Below, one piece after another: positions 16,108 to 24,955 of a stretch of 64,000 bases of DNA. This stretch comes from Streptococcus taonis (GTDB lineage: Bacteria > Bacillota > Bacilli > Lactobacillales > Streptococcaceae). A program made the position numbers and the translations under genes. The stretch lies in contig NZ_JARZZP010000005.1 in assembly GCF_029948085.1 (NCBI RefSeq), forward strand, positions 1 through 64,000, in the 5' to 3' direction. The first letter of the stretch is position 1. Every line of letters begins with the position of its first letter. The notes beneath the pieces were generated by a model. It had not been told where the DNA came from. It saw only the letters and a list, made by a program, of their open reading frames with translations, and ran no database searches.

Positions 16108-16424
16108 TTGAGTATAGACAAATTGAGAAGATTGTATATTTAATTCCTGCAAGAAACTTTTATGATGGTCTAACAGATAGTAAGGTAGCAAGAGATTATC
16201 AAGCCTATATTGAGTTTCAATCTCAAATCTATAAGCAGACAAGGAAGCGAAGTGATTGGGTTAAGTTGAAACGATTGATTAGAGATTATGAAACATACCT
16301 AGCAGGACAAGTAGATGTTAAGAGGAAGTTGCTTTGGTTTGGGTTGTTAAGAAGGAGTAAAGAGGAAATGGAAATGGAGTGTTTAAAATTGATTGAACGA
16401 TTTCATTTAGAGGAGTGGATATAA
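16104..16424 (+). CDS. Hypothetical protein coupled to the relaxase gene
   Basis: 106 residues, basic and helical (RKRSDWVKLKRLIRDYETYLAGQ, LLWFGLLRRSKEEMEMECLKL). No known motif is recognised. The start codon overlaps the relaxase stop (ATGA), so it is probably translationally coupled and works with it. It is followed by the double-HTH regulator with a 3-base gap. Confidence 0.6.
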   Translation: MIEYRQIEKIVYLIPARNFYDGLTDSKVARDYQAYIEFQSQIYKQTRKRSDWVKLKRLIRDYETYLAGQVDVKRKLLWFGLLRRSKEEMEMECLKLIERFHLEEWI

Positions 16425-16427
16425 GAT

Positions 16428-16871
16428 ATGGAAAAATTTCATGAGAAATTAAAAGTTCTAAGGAAGAAGAAGGGACTTACACAAAAAAGTCTTTCTAATA
16501 TGTTAAACATATCCCAAGGAGCTTATGCGCAGTGGGAAAACGGAAAGCGTGAGCCTAACTTTGAGAAATTAAGTATGTTAGCTTGTATATTTGATGTTTC
16601 TATTGATTTTTTGTTAAGTGAATATTTAGAAATATCAAAAGAAACATATTTAAAGTTAAAAGAAGAAAAAAAGAATTTATTTTCAGTCAGACTTAAAGAA
16701 TTACGTTTACAGCATGGATTTAGTCAAGAAGAATTGGCAGAACAAATTGGTATAAAACGAAATACATATAGTGATTGGGAAAATGGTAAGTGTAAACCTA
16801 ACTATGAAAAATTAGAAAAAATAGCTGATTTTTTGGGTGTTTCGTTAGATTGGTTATTTGGGAGAGAATAG
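16428..16871 (+). CDS. Regulator with two XRE-type HTH domains
   Basis: 147 residues made of two successive HTH_3 domains, residues 6-65 (LKVLRKKKGLTQKSLSNMLN, AYAQWENGKREPN, VSIDFLL) and 82-146 (LKELRLQHGFSQEELAEQIG, TYSDWENGKCKPN, VSLDWLFG), joined by a Lys/Glu helix. It is a DNA-binding protein, perhaps a regulator bound to tandem half-sites as one chain. It lies inside the transfer operon, right after the relaxase block. Confidence 0.8.
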   Translation: MEKFHEKLKVLRKKKGLTQKSLSNMLNISQGAYAQWENGKREPNFEKLSMLACIFDVSIDFLLSEYLEISKETYLKLKEEKKNLFSVRLKELRLQHGFSQEELAEQIGIKRNTYSDWENGKCKPNYEKLEKIADFLGVSLDWLFGRE

Positions 16872-16945
16872 ATGAAAGTTAAGAAACGTTCTCCAGCTTT
16901 ATAGATGAATATATAAAAAGCTAAAGAAAAAATGAGGTATAAAAA

Positions 16946-17218
16946 ATGGCATTACAAGGAAAAGATAAACAAGTTATTGAACTGTCGAATGAACTTGCGA
17001 AAAAACTAAAATCGAAAGAATTTGATTTAGCGTGGAAGAATGCTGGTGAATTGAGTTCGCTTCTTAAAAATGATGAAGAATTGCAACTACCGTATCAAGT
17101 TATTGAGTGTATCAAGCGTGATTTGAATAGTTACTATGATATGAACAAGCAACTTAACAAAGTAACAACTCGTGCCTTTGCGATTGGTAGTAGTTTTGAG
17201 CGTAGTGCTTCAATTTAG
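16946..17218 (+). CDS. Hypothetical protein of the transfer operon
   Basis: 90 residues, helical and charged (NELAKKLKSKEFDLAWKNAG, YDMNKQLNKVTTRAFAIGSS). No recognised domain. ATG follows GAGGTATAAAAA. It lies at the start of the small-gene cluster that leads into the ArdA-like genes. Function unknown. Confidence 0.6.
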   Translation: MALQGKDKQVIELSNELAKKLKSKEFDLAWKNAGELSSLLKNDEELQLPYQVIECIKRDLNSYYDMNKQLNKVTTRAFAIGSSFERSASI

Positions 17219-17274
17219 TTAAAATGGTGAAGGAAGTCAAATATGGCTTCCTTTTTTATTTGGAAGGAGAAAAA

Positions 17275-17643
17275 ATGAGTATTAAAGTTGTTTATGATAA
17301 GTTTTCTGATGTATGTAAACATTACACTTTTGGGAAAAAATTTCTTGATGAACCTGAGAAAATTATTGCTCGCCTAGATGAACATTTCGATGGTGTTGAG
17401 TTTGGGGAACTTGATGGTTCTAACCCTGATAATGTTTATATCAATTCGTTTACAGAAGTTGATACGCAGGAAGCATTGATTGATTTTGCTGGTATTTTGG
17501 ATCGTGGCGAATATGAGCAGTTAGTGAATGAAGATCGTTTGTCTGCTTATGTAGAAGAACATGAAGAAGAAATTGCTAGTCGTTTAGGAGATTCCTATGT
17601 GTTTCTCGGTCATGAAGGCGATAGCTGGTATTTCTTGCAATAG
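17275..17643 (+). CDS. Hypothetical acidic protein, anti-restriction cluster
   Basis: 122 residues, strongly acidic (EEHEEEIASRLGDSY, EVDTQEALIDFAGI). The ATG at 17275 follows AAGGAG; an in-frame ATG at 17224 has no ribosome site. It is not recognised. The acidic nature and position directly before ArdA-like genes make a DNA-mimic or accessory anti-restriction role possible, which is inference only. Confidence 0.55.
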   Translation: MSIKVVYDKFSDVCKHYTFGKKFLDEPEKIIARLDEHFDGVEFGELDGSNPDNVYINSFTEVDTQEALIDFAGILDRGEYEQLVNEDRLSAYVEEHEEEIASRLGDSYVFLGHEGDSWYFLQ

Positions 17644-17662
17644 AAAATGGCTGGTAGTGAAT

Positions 17663-17875
17663 ATGGCTTCAAAAGTATTGATTAAGAATCCCAAAAATGG
17701 AAGGCAGGCTTGGTTTAGCTTGCCTTTATATTTTGGAAAGTTGTCTGTGATTGGTTTGAGTGGTTCTTATGATGAACAGATTGAAATTGTTGATTATGAG
17801 GGCGATTCATTTATTGGATATGGTGTCTTTACTGTTGCTGATTTGGAACAGTTGAATAGACAAGTAGAAGGTTGA
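17663..17875 (+). CDS. Small ArdA N-domain-like protein
   Basis: About 70 residues. The pattern RQAWFSLPLYFGKL, YDEQIEIVDYEG, then TVADLEQLNRQ follows the N-terminal domain of ArdA (GxWFxxP, an I-x-DYE turn, and a final L-x-x-LN helix). The downstream ArdA core domains are missing, so it is either a stand-alone domain or a product of gene fission. The start is uncertain, as no strong ribosome site precedes ATG 17663. Confidence 0.5.
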   Translation: MASKVLIKNPKNGRQAWFSLPLYFGKLSVIGLSGSYDEQIEIVDYEGDSFIGYGVFTVADLEQLNRQVEG

Positions 17876-17892
17876 TTAAGGAAGGAGAAGGT

Positions 17893-18366
17893 ATGGAATT
17901 AACAGCTTTAATTATGGATACACGGTCAAAGAAAGTAAAACAATTTTCTTTACCTGCTGATGTGGAATATGTCGCTTCTGAGTTTGGATATGATAGAGAA
18001 GATGTTGTTTTTACTATTCAATCTATTGAAGAATTACCTACTTTGGATTGTGAACGATTGACCTTGGATATAGCGAATAATCTTGCTGAAGATTTGGAAG
18101 ATGTAGATGAAGATATTGTTCTATCATATATTGAATCAAATAGCTCTGATCCAAAGGATTTAATAAATGCTGAATTTGATAATTGTTGTTTATATTATGA
18201 AGTAGAAACAGATAGAGATCTAGGCTTATATATTGTAGAAGATATGGGTGTTGAATTGTCAAAGGAAACATTACAAAACTATTTTGACTATGAAAAGTTT
18301 GGTCGTGATGTTCGTTTAGAAGAAGGTGGTAGCTTTGTTGATAAAGGTTACTTTGTATCAAGATGA
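17893..18366 (+). CDS. ardA: ArdA-family anti-restriction protein
   Basis: 157 residues, acidic. The C-terminal part (DRDLGLYIVEDMGVELSKET, then NYFDYEKFGRDVRLEEGGSF) matches the ArdA hallmark, and the N-terminal part has the expected alpha/beta module ending in an L/P-rich helix. ArdA mimics B-form DNA and blocks type I restriction enzymes, protecting incoming single-copy ICE DNA. ATG at 17893 follows AAGGAGAAGG. It occupies the Orf18 position of Tn916. Start and stop overlaps link it to the next gene. Confidence 0.82.
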   Translation: MELTALIMDTRSKKVKQFSLPADVEYVASEFGYDREDVVFTIQSIEELPTLDCERLTLDIANNLAEDLEDVDEDIVLSYIESNSSDPKDLINAEFDNCCLYYEVETDRDLGLYIVEDMGVELSKETLQNYFDYEKFGRDVRLEEGGSFVDKGYFVSR

Positions 18367-18836
18367 TAGCAAATATTAGAGTTCTGAACGAAGGGAATTT
18401 TGAATTTCTTTGTGAACTAGATATTATGAAGTACAGTCAAGAACAGATTCTTGAAAGAATGAAAGATAGAGGTATTAAAAAAGATAATTTTTTTATTTGT
18501 GGGATTTCTGATTGGGAAGTAGATAAGATTATGTCTTTAGATGAGGTTTACTTGCTGAAGAAAGCAGTGTTGGAATTATATGATGGTGATGAATACATTG
18601 TCAAATTTCAATTACAGCGTTATATTCCTGTGACAAAAATTGCAACGACTTATTATAGATTTTGTTCTAAAGATGAAGTTGATACAATTTTTGAATTGAC
18701 GAAAGAGTTAGATTATAAATCGGTTATTGATTATTTTTTTAAGTGTGGGAATTGGGTGACAGTATTTCAAGGATTCATAGAGCAGGGAGAAATCTTAAAT
18801 ACTCCTATTGGTTTCTACAAGAAAGTTAATTTGTAA
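18363..18836 (+). CDS. ArdA-like or anti-restriction associated protein
   Basis: 157 residues. The N-terminus (FEFLCELDIMKYSQEQILERMK, FFICGISDWEVDKIMSLDEVYLLKK) has the strand-helix-strand layout of an ArdA first domain, but the later part (YIPVTKIATTYYRF, VTVFQGFIEQG) is not typical. Its ATG overlaps the stop of ardA, so the two are coupled. Probably a diverged paralogue; function is inferred from position. Confidence 0.45.
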   Translation: MIANIRVLNEGNFEFLCELDIMKYSQEQILERMKDRGIKKDNFFICGISDWEVDKIMSLDEVYLLKKAVLELYDGDEYIVKFQLQRYIPVTKIATTYYRFCSKDEVDTIFELTKELDYKSVIDYFFKCGNWVTVFQGFIEQGEILNTPIGFYKKVNL

Positions 18837-18852
18837 ATATAGAAAGGAAAAA

Positions 18853-19782
18853 ATGAGAAATTTATATTTAAAGAAGCCAAGAAAAGAAAAGCAAGTAAAA
18901 ATGAAACAGATAAGTCAGAAAAAATCGAATCGTATTTTTTTAGCAGGCTTATCTGTTTTTGTTCTTTTCAGTGGTTTAACAATGTTTGTTTCTTTAAGGA
19001 CAAGTTCAAAAATGTTGGATAGATTGTCAAACTCACCAGTTGTCGAATCGAAAAAAGAAACAGATCGTAAGTTGGAACAGTTCTTAGATGGATTTGTGAG
19101 TAGATATTTTACCTATAATTCACAAAATGGCTCTAGTGAAGATGATGTAGCGAAGTTGAATGAATACTATGGAAGTATTCCTGAAGTTAAGAACCAAGGT
19201 CAATCCAAGCAGGAAATGTCGGTAGTTAGCGCTCGTATGTTACTTGCTAAAGATGGTATAGCTGTATATCGTATTGTTTATGATACAAAAAAAGATGATA
19301 AGAATCAGCGTGTAGGTATAGAATTTTCGATTCCATACGGAGAAAAAGATGGTAAATACTATGTAGCTGGTTTACCTTGGTTCTCTCCTGTAAGTGATTT
19401 TAAGGCTGATGGTGTGGAAAAAGAAACTCATTTAGCATTACTTGATAATGATGAAATTGAGGAAGGCAAAAGAAAGAAATTAGTTTCATTCTTAGAATTG
19501 TTCTTTAAAAATTACACAACTAGTCAAGCGAATTTAGATTTGATTTCTAAAGATATTAAGTCTATTGGTGGTGCAACATTTAAGAGTTTAGATTATACCT
19601 ACTTTAAAGAAAAAGATGGGAAAATCTTGGCTTATGCTCAGATTACTTTAGAAGTAGCTGGCTCAACTCATAGTGAGAATTTTAGCTTTGAGTTAAGAGA
19701 AGATAAAGATAGTTATTTTGTAGAAAAGATGGATCATACAATTCCATTAGACTACAGCAAGAAGGAAGAAAAAGGAGAATAA
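18853..19782 (+). CDS. TcpC-like conjugal transfer protein
   Basis: 309 residues. A short basic cytoplasmic N-terminus, one transmembrane helix (RIFLAGLSVFVLFSGLTMFVSL, about residues 33-55) and a large extracellular part with two related beta-rich halves (SVVSARMLLAKDGIAVYRIVYD; GKILAYAQITLEV). This is the layout of TcpC/Orf13 proteins, which are VirB8-like scaffolds of Gram-positive channels. ATG follows AAAGGA. It lies before TcpD/E, unlike in Tn916. Confidence 0.8.
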   Translation: MRNLYLKKPRKEKQVKMKQISQKKSNRIFLAGLSVFVLFSGLTMFVSLRTSSKMLDRLSNSPVVESKKETDRKLEQFLDGFVSRYFTYNSQNGSSEDDVAKLNEYYGSIPEVKNQGQSKQEMSVVSARMLLAKDGIAVYRIVYDTKKDDKNQRVGIEFSIPYGEKDGKYYVAGLPWFSPVSDFKADGVEKETHLALLDNDEIEEGKRKKLVSFLELFFKNYTTSQANLDLISKDIKSIGGATFKSLDYTYFKEKDGKILAYAQITLEVAGSTHSENFSFELREDKDSYFVEKMDHTIPLDYSKKEEKGE

Positions 19783-19787
19783 GATAG

Positions 19788-20006
19788 ATGGCATTATTTG
19801 TTTTTTTAGTTTCTAAGTTTGGTGTTCCAGCAGTATCATTTTTTGCTGGTATGAAAGCATTGAAAGCATGGAAAGAACAGCAGTTAGGAAAATTGGTTGT
19901 TATTATTTTGGTTGCAGGATTTATTCTTTTCTTTTTAGAAAATCCTGAAACAGTTTTAAATGCAACTAAACCTATTTGGTCAAAATTGATTGAAGCAATT
20001 AAGTAG
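19788..20006 (+). CDS. Small membrane transfer protein (TcpD-like)
   Basis: 72 residues with two predicted transmembrane segments (LFVFLVSKFGVPAVSFFAGM and LVVIILVAGFILFFL) and a short tail. Small two-helix proteins in this place, between TcpC and TcpE, are part of the membrane core of the mating channel. It is 5 bases after tcpC. Confidence 0.7.
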   Translation: MALFVFLVSKFGVPAVSFFAGMKALKAWKEQQLGKLVVIILVAGFILFFLENPETVLNATKPIWSKLIEAIK

Positions 20007-20015
20007 GAATGAAGA

Positions 20016-20408
20016 ATGGAAAGAAAAGACAAGAAGCTGTATGTCTATACAACAGCATTTAGACAGCCTGTTTGGGTGCATAAATTAAATGAAGAATTTA
20101 GTTTACCATTTGCAATAAAAATGTCTGCGATTGTCTATTGCCTAGTGATTTTAGTGTTAGCGTGGTTTTTACTAGGCTTTATTCCTTCTCTTGATTGGGG
20201 TTGGCGCTTTATGGCTTCTGCATTTGCTGGCTGGAAACTTGGGAATCTGTTAGCTGATTATAAATTAGATGGTAAGACACTATTTAGATTTATTTATGAG
20301 TATTTGATTTTTTGGAAGGAATACGATAGTCAGCGAAAGAAAATATATATTTGTAAAGGAATAAAATATGAGAAAGTGAGAAGTATAAAACGTGGAATTA
20401 TCAAATAA
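20016..20408 (+). CDS. TcpE-family conjugal transfer membrane protein
   Basis: 130 residues. The start (YVYTTAFRQPVWVHKLNEEFSLPF) and two transmembrane helices (about residues 31-75) match the TcpE family (Orf17 of Tn916). The C-terminal part is basic and cytoplasmic. It should sit in the channel core with TcpC and VirB4. Its end overlaps the start of the VirB4 gene by 17 bases. Confidence 0.82.
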   Translation: MERKDKKLYVYTTAFRQPVWVHKLNEEFSLPFAIKMSAIVYCLVILVLAWFLLGFIPSLDWGWRFMASAFAGWKLGNLLADYKLDGKTLFRFIYEYLIFWKEYDSQRKKIYICKGIKYEKVRSIKRGIIK

Positions 20409-22896
20409 TATTTGGTCGGTTGCTGATGGTTTGATTCTGTTAAAAGATGGAACGGTTTTATCCGTATTTGAAATTGAATCGCAAGTTGTCAATACGATTG
20501 AAGAAACGAAAAAGGAGACTAGTAAGGATATTGTTTATAATTGTTTAGCTAGTTTGGCAGAGTACAATGATCTAAGTATTCATAGCTTACATATTGATTT
20601 AGAATTGGCTAAGAAAATTGCTTTGTTATCACAAGATATTGAGCAAGGGCAGGGGACAAGTCCTTTAGGAAATTATATTGTATCTACAATGAAGTCACGA
20701 TTGGAAGAAGAAGTAAGCTATCTCTTTGAGTATAAGCATTATCTTGTTGTTCCTTTGAAGTCAGTTAATGTAACCTCGGACTTTAAACTAACTGTTGAAC
20801 AGACGATAGAAACGTATCGTAAAAATGTGATGAAAATGGTTGGTTTTGAAGAATTACCCAAAGTCGATTGGTGGAAGGCTTGGCAAAATCAGAAAGATGT
20901 GATTCAAACGAAGATTCATGCTTTGAATGTGACGGAAGTTTCAAAAGCTGATTTAGAATTATTGAATCGGCTTCATTTTCTTGGTGGTCAAACCTATGAT
21001 AAAGAAAGTGAGTTGATTGCACTTGAGAATTCTATTGAGAATGTAGATGAAACAATTATTGAAGTAGTGGACGGAAATGCTTTGAAGTTGACCAATGGTC
21101 AGGAAACAAGTTATGTAGCGACAATTCCTGTTGTTTCTTATCCTAAGAACGTTTCTTATCTTCATCTACAAGAAGAACTTCAAAATCTTGAATTTCCTGT
21201 TGATAGTATGTATAAAATCCGTTTTTCAACTCAAAAAGGTTTTTTCTCACTCTTATCCAGGGCAAGAAACAAACGTAAGAATCTTGGGAATACGGTAAAT
21301 GAAACAGCAGAAAATGATGATGTTCAAAAGATTGAAGTTTTGGAAAGCCATCAGTTGTTAGAAGATTTTCAGGAGAAACATGATAATAAAGAATTGATGA
21401 TTACTTATCTTCATACCTTAACCATTACAGCAGATAGTTTGGAAGAATTGAATCTTAAATTTGATATTCTGTTTGCACGATTGAAAGAATTGGAAGTAGA
21501 AGTTGTCAAGGCTGTTGCTGATCGAATCTATCTATTCTATAAGAGTAGATTGACAGAAATTCTTGATAATAAAAAGGAATCATTTCTTCAATATGGAAGT
21601 CTACGTGGACTTTGTGAGAATCTAATGTTTACGACTAAGAAGGTTGGAACAGAAATTGGTTTTCCTATTGCTCGTGTTGACAATGAAATATCTTCATGGT
21701 ATGGGGATTTTCAAAAGGCTCTTGATTCAAGTACCAATATTGTATTTTCAAATTTATTACAAGCGAATAAAGTTGGAGTAAAGGGTAAAGAAACAAGCAA
21801 TCCTCATACAGCTATAACTGGTTCAACTGGGAATGGTAAGTCGTTCTTAACTAAGTTACTGTTTACCTATCATTCCTTATTGAAAACAAAAGTATTGTAT
21901 ATTGATCCAAAAGCAGAAATGAAAAGACAATATTTAACTGTGTTATCTGAATTGGAAGAAAATGATGAATTTTATGAACTTCAAGAGTATATCAAGTCAA
22001 TTAACTTTGTGACCTTGGATATGAAGGACAAGAAGAATCAAGGTGTTCTTGATCCATTCTCATTCTTACAAGATGAAGCTGAACTGACAGAGTTAGCAAC
22101 TGTACTTGTAGGCTCTGTATTGGATAAAGATACCTATATCAAGGTTCAACCACACTTGCTGGATTCGATTGACAAAGTGATTGAGCGAAGAAAAGCTGGT
22201 GAGAAAGTCGGTATGTTACAAGTCTTTGATGAATTGGAGAAAAATTCAAAAGAAGATGTTGCGACTGCTGGATATTTCTTAAAGAGAATTTCAAGAAATT
22301 CTTTATTGTCACTTTGTTTCTCTGATGGAAGTCAAAATGTTCTGAAGGTTGATAATAAAATTACAATCGTTGAAATTACTGGTTTGGATATGCCAAAAGG
22401 TACAGATAAAGATGAAATGACTGAAAGTCAATTAAGAAGTTTGACTGTTATGTATTCTCTAACCTATTTTTGTGCGATTTTTGGTGAACGTGAAAAGGAC
22501 AAGGAAACAATGCTATTCCTTGACGAAGCATGGCAGATTATGTCAACTCCTGCTGGACGACAAGTAGTGAATCGAATTAAGCGTACTGGACGATCATTCA
22601 ATAATTTCTTGGTGTTGGTAACTCAATCGGTAAGAGATTTGAAAACAAGTGAAGATGGAACTGGGTTTGGTACAGTATTTGCTTTTCCTGAAAATTCAGA
22701 AACAGAAGCTATTTTGAAGCATTTGCGTGTAGAGGATAACGATTCTTCTCGTTCTTGGCTTGAAAATCAAACAATGGGTCAATGTATCTATTATGATACG
22801 TTTGGAAGAAAAGAGCGTATTACAGTAGATGGTACACTTTATCCTATTTTAATGAAGTTATTTGAAACAGTAGAAACAGAATTGGTTGCTGTATAG
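20392..22896 (+). CDS. VirB4-like conjugation ATPase (TcpF/Orf16)
   Basis: 834 residues. Walker A (TGSTGNGKSFL) is near residue 475 and Walker B (TMLFLDEAWQIM) near 705, followed by NRIKRTGRSFNNFLVLVTQS, the usual VirB4 C-terminal motor. The N-terminal 400 residues are the membrane-associated VirB4 part. It should power assembly of the channel. The start is GTG at 20392, inside the TcpE gene; the reading frame has no better start. Confidence 0.92.
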   Translation: MELSNNIWSVADGLILLKDGTVLSVFEIESQVVNTIEETKKETSKDIVYNCLASLAEYNDLSIHSLHIDLELAKKIALLSQDIEQGQGTSPLGNYIVSTMKSRLEEEVSYLFEYKHYLVVPLKSVNVTSDFKLTVEQTIETYRKNVMKMVGFEELPKVDWWKAWQNQKDVIQTKIHALNVTEVSKADLELLNRLHFLGGQTYDKESELIALENSIENVDETIIEVVDGNALKLTNGQETSYVATIPVVSYPKNVSYLHLQEELQNLEFPVDSMYKIRFSTQKGFFSLLSRARNKRKNLGNTVNETAENDDVQKIEVLESHQLLEDFQEKHDNKELMITYLHTLTITADSLEELNLKFDILFARLKELEVEVVKAVADRIYLFYKSRLTEILDNKKESFLQYGSLRGLCENLMFTTKKVGTEIGFPIARVDNEISSWYGDFQKALDSSTNIVFSNLLQANKVGVKGKETSNPHTAITGSTGNGKSFLTKLLFTYHSLLKTKVLYIDPKAEMKRQYLTVLSELEENDEFYELQEYIKSINFVTLDMKDKKNQGVLDPFSFLQDEAELTELATVLVGSVLDKDTYIKVQPHLLDSIDKVIERRKAGEKVGMLQVFDELEKNSKEDVATAGYFLKRISRNSLLSLCFSDGSQNVLKVDNKITIVEITGLDMPKGTDKDEMTESQLRSLTVMYSLTYFCAIFGEREKDKETMLFLDEAWQIMSTPAGRQVVNRIKRTGRSFNNFLVLVTQSVRDLKTSEDGTGFGTVFAFPENSETEAILKHLRVEDNDSSRSWLENQTMGQCIYYDTFGRKERITVDGTLYPILMKLFETVETELVAV

Positions 22897-22906
22897 GGGG
22901 AGGAAT

Positions 22907-24955
22907 ATGAGAAAAAATATTTTACTAGTGTTTATTTGTTCTTTCTTTCTTCTTCCTGCTTTTGTAAAAGCTGATTCTGTTACAGATATTCTTCCAAAAA
23001 ATAACTTTGATATTATTGAATTTGATAGGAATACGAATAAGCCTAAACTGGTTGATCCTTCTGATAATGCTAAAAAAATAATAGATACGGTTAAGAAAGA
23101 AGCAGAAGAAAAAGAGAATCAAAAGAAAAAGGAAGCAGAAAATAGCAAATTGACTTATGAAAATTATAAGTCTAAGATGTCTGATTTAACAAGTAAAGTT
23201 TACTTTGATAAAAAGTTTTTTGGATTTGATTCCAATGTCAATTATTTCTTTAATTCTCTAGTTCAGTCTGTATTTTGGTTTGGGAAACTTGTTTTCTATG
23301 TAGTTGCAGAAGTTTATGTTGCTGTTGAAGGAATGAGTGATGTTAGTGGATTGTTGAATGAAACGGTAAGAAATTCTAGTAAGGTATTTTCTTCTTTGTT
23401 TAGTCAAGAGATTATTTATATGGTTGGTGCAAGTATGGCAGTTTATTTACTGTATCTATTTGCGACTGGAAAAGGTAGTTTCTTCAAAACATTGATAAAA
23501 ATGTTATTGATTTATACTTGTATTGGAGTTTATTTCATTCAACTTAATGTAAATGGTCAAAACAAATATTTGATAACTCATGTCTATGATAGCTTTAGAA
23601 CAACAACAATTACTTTAAATGGTGAAATTACAAAGACTTTAACTGGTGAAAGTAAAAATGGAGTAGAAACATATTTTTCTGAAACTTTGTTGAAGGGATA
23701 TAAGTATATGAACTCTCCTGTAAATGAAGATGGTTCATTTCTTCTTTCTGAAAAAGAATTTGAAGATTTAGCTTCTTATAAGCAGGGGGATGGAGATCAT
23801 TTAGTTGGCGATAAAAAAGTCAAAGATCTTGCAAAAGATAAAGATCCTGAAAACAAGATGTTGAAAAATGAGTGGGGCTTAAAATTTATGTATGCCTTTG
23901 CTTCTGATGTCGATATTATTGTGATGGGAACGATTTATTTATTGTTAGGGTTGTCACGATTCTTCTTTTTAATTGTTTTTATCTTTTTGATTGTACTGTT
24001 ACCATTTATCCTTCTGTTAAGTCTGTTTCCTAAGATGGAGCATTTATTGATTGGATTTAATAAAAAAGGAATTTCAATGCTTGCTTTATCATCAATTATG
24101 CTTTTAGCAACTAGTATATTTTCCTTCTTTTACAATACTTTAACTGCATTTATCTCTACTGCTGTAGGTGGTGATTTACTAGTTACAGTCTTTTTAAAAG
24201 GTGTATTATTGTTTCTAATGTGGAAGTATAGACATTCGCTTCTATCAGCATTTTCAAGAGTAACCAATAGTCCTGTTGGTAAGATTGGTCGAGAAATAAG
24301 CAATTCTCAGTCTGTTCAAAAACTGAAAGAAAGATTGTCAGGTTCAGGTAAGGCAGGTTTACAATTAGGGAAAAGTGGTTTAAAAGTTGGTGCTCAATTC
24401 TCTAAAGGTGGATTGAAGATGGGTAAAGACAAGTTGAGTGAAAATCTCAAGTCTTTGCGCAGAAAAAGTCCATTGGTAGATAAGGTTGCTGAAAAAGGTG
24501 ACGGTATTAAGAATCGAATGAATTCGATCAAGGAACATAAAAATAGTTCAGTCAATGCTCTAAAAGAAAAAGGCAATAGAACTCTAGCCAAACTTTATGG
24601 AGTGAGAGCCAATGCTTTTAAAGAAGGAAGATCTGAACGGAATGTTTTAGAAGAGAAACAGAAATTAAGAGATAAGGAAGCTAAAAAATTTGCTGGTCAG
24701 AAAAAGGCTTCTCGTGAGTCAATTCAACGGTTGAAGGAAGAGCGGTTGAAGAGAGGTCAGAAGCCATTTAAAGAGAATCAGGAAGGCTCAGTGAAACAGA
24801 AAATGCAGACTCCGAAAATGGTCAATTCTGAGGCTGTTGGAAGAAGAAAAACAGTTGTAAATAATCCTAAAAATGAGGAAAAAATCTCTAAGGTATTTAG
24901 AAGTAAGCAAACCAACAAATTGAAAGCTAAAAAAAGGAAAAAGGTTGAAATTTAA
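22907..24955 (+). CDS. VirB6-like channel protein (TcpH/Orf15)
   Basis: 682 residues. A signal-like first helix (ILLVFICSFFLLPAFVKADS), a Lys/Glu-rich loop, then several transmembrane helices (about 115-140, 170-190, 200-215, 335-385, 395-445). The last 230 residues are very basic (KLKERLSGSGKAGLQLGKSG, KSLRRKSPLVDKVAEKG). This is the layout of the polytopic Orf15/TcpH proteins. The basic tail is probably cytoplasmic and could touch DNA or the ATPases. ATG follows GGGGAGG. Confidence 0.87.
   Translation: MRKNILLVFICSFFLLPAFVKADSVTDILPKNNFDIIEFDRNTNKPKLVDPSDNAKKIIDTVKKEAEEKENQKKKEAENSKLTYENYKSKMSDLTSKVYFDKKFFGFDSNVNYFFNSLVQSVFWFGKLVFYVVAEVYVAVEGMSDVSGLLNETVRNSSKVFSSLFSQEIIYMVGASMAVYLLYLFATGKGSFFKTLIKMLLIYTCIGVYFIQLNVNGQNKYLITHVYDSFRTTTITLNGEITKTLTGESKNGVETYFSETLLKGYKYMNSPVNEDGSFLLSEKEFEDLASYKQGDGDHLVGDKKVKDLAKDKDPENKMLKNEWGLKFMYAFASDVDIIVMGTIYLLLGLSRFFFLIVFIFLIVLLPFILLLSLFPKMEHLLIGFNKKGISMLALSSIMLLATSIFSFFYNTLTAFISTAVGGDLLVTVFLKGVLLFLMWKYRHSLLSAFSRVTNSPVGKIGREISNSQSVQKLKERLSGSGKAGLQLGKSGLKVGAQFSKGGLKMGKDKLSENLKSLRRKSPLVDKVAEKGDGIKNRMNSIKEHKNSSVNALKEKGNRTLAKLYGVRANAFKEGRSERNVLEEKQKLRDKEAKKFAGQKKASRESIQRLKEERLKRGQKPFKENQEGSVKQKMQTPKMVNSEAVGRRKTVVNNPKNEEKISKVFRSKQTNKLKAKKRKKVEI

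Noticed and set aside
18038..18361. Minus-strand 107-residue frame opposite ardA
   Set aside because: His/Gln/Leu-rich mirror frame of an acidic gene, no start signal.
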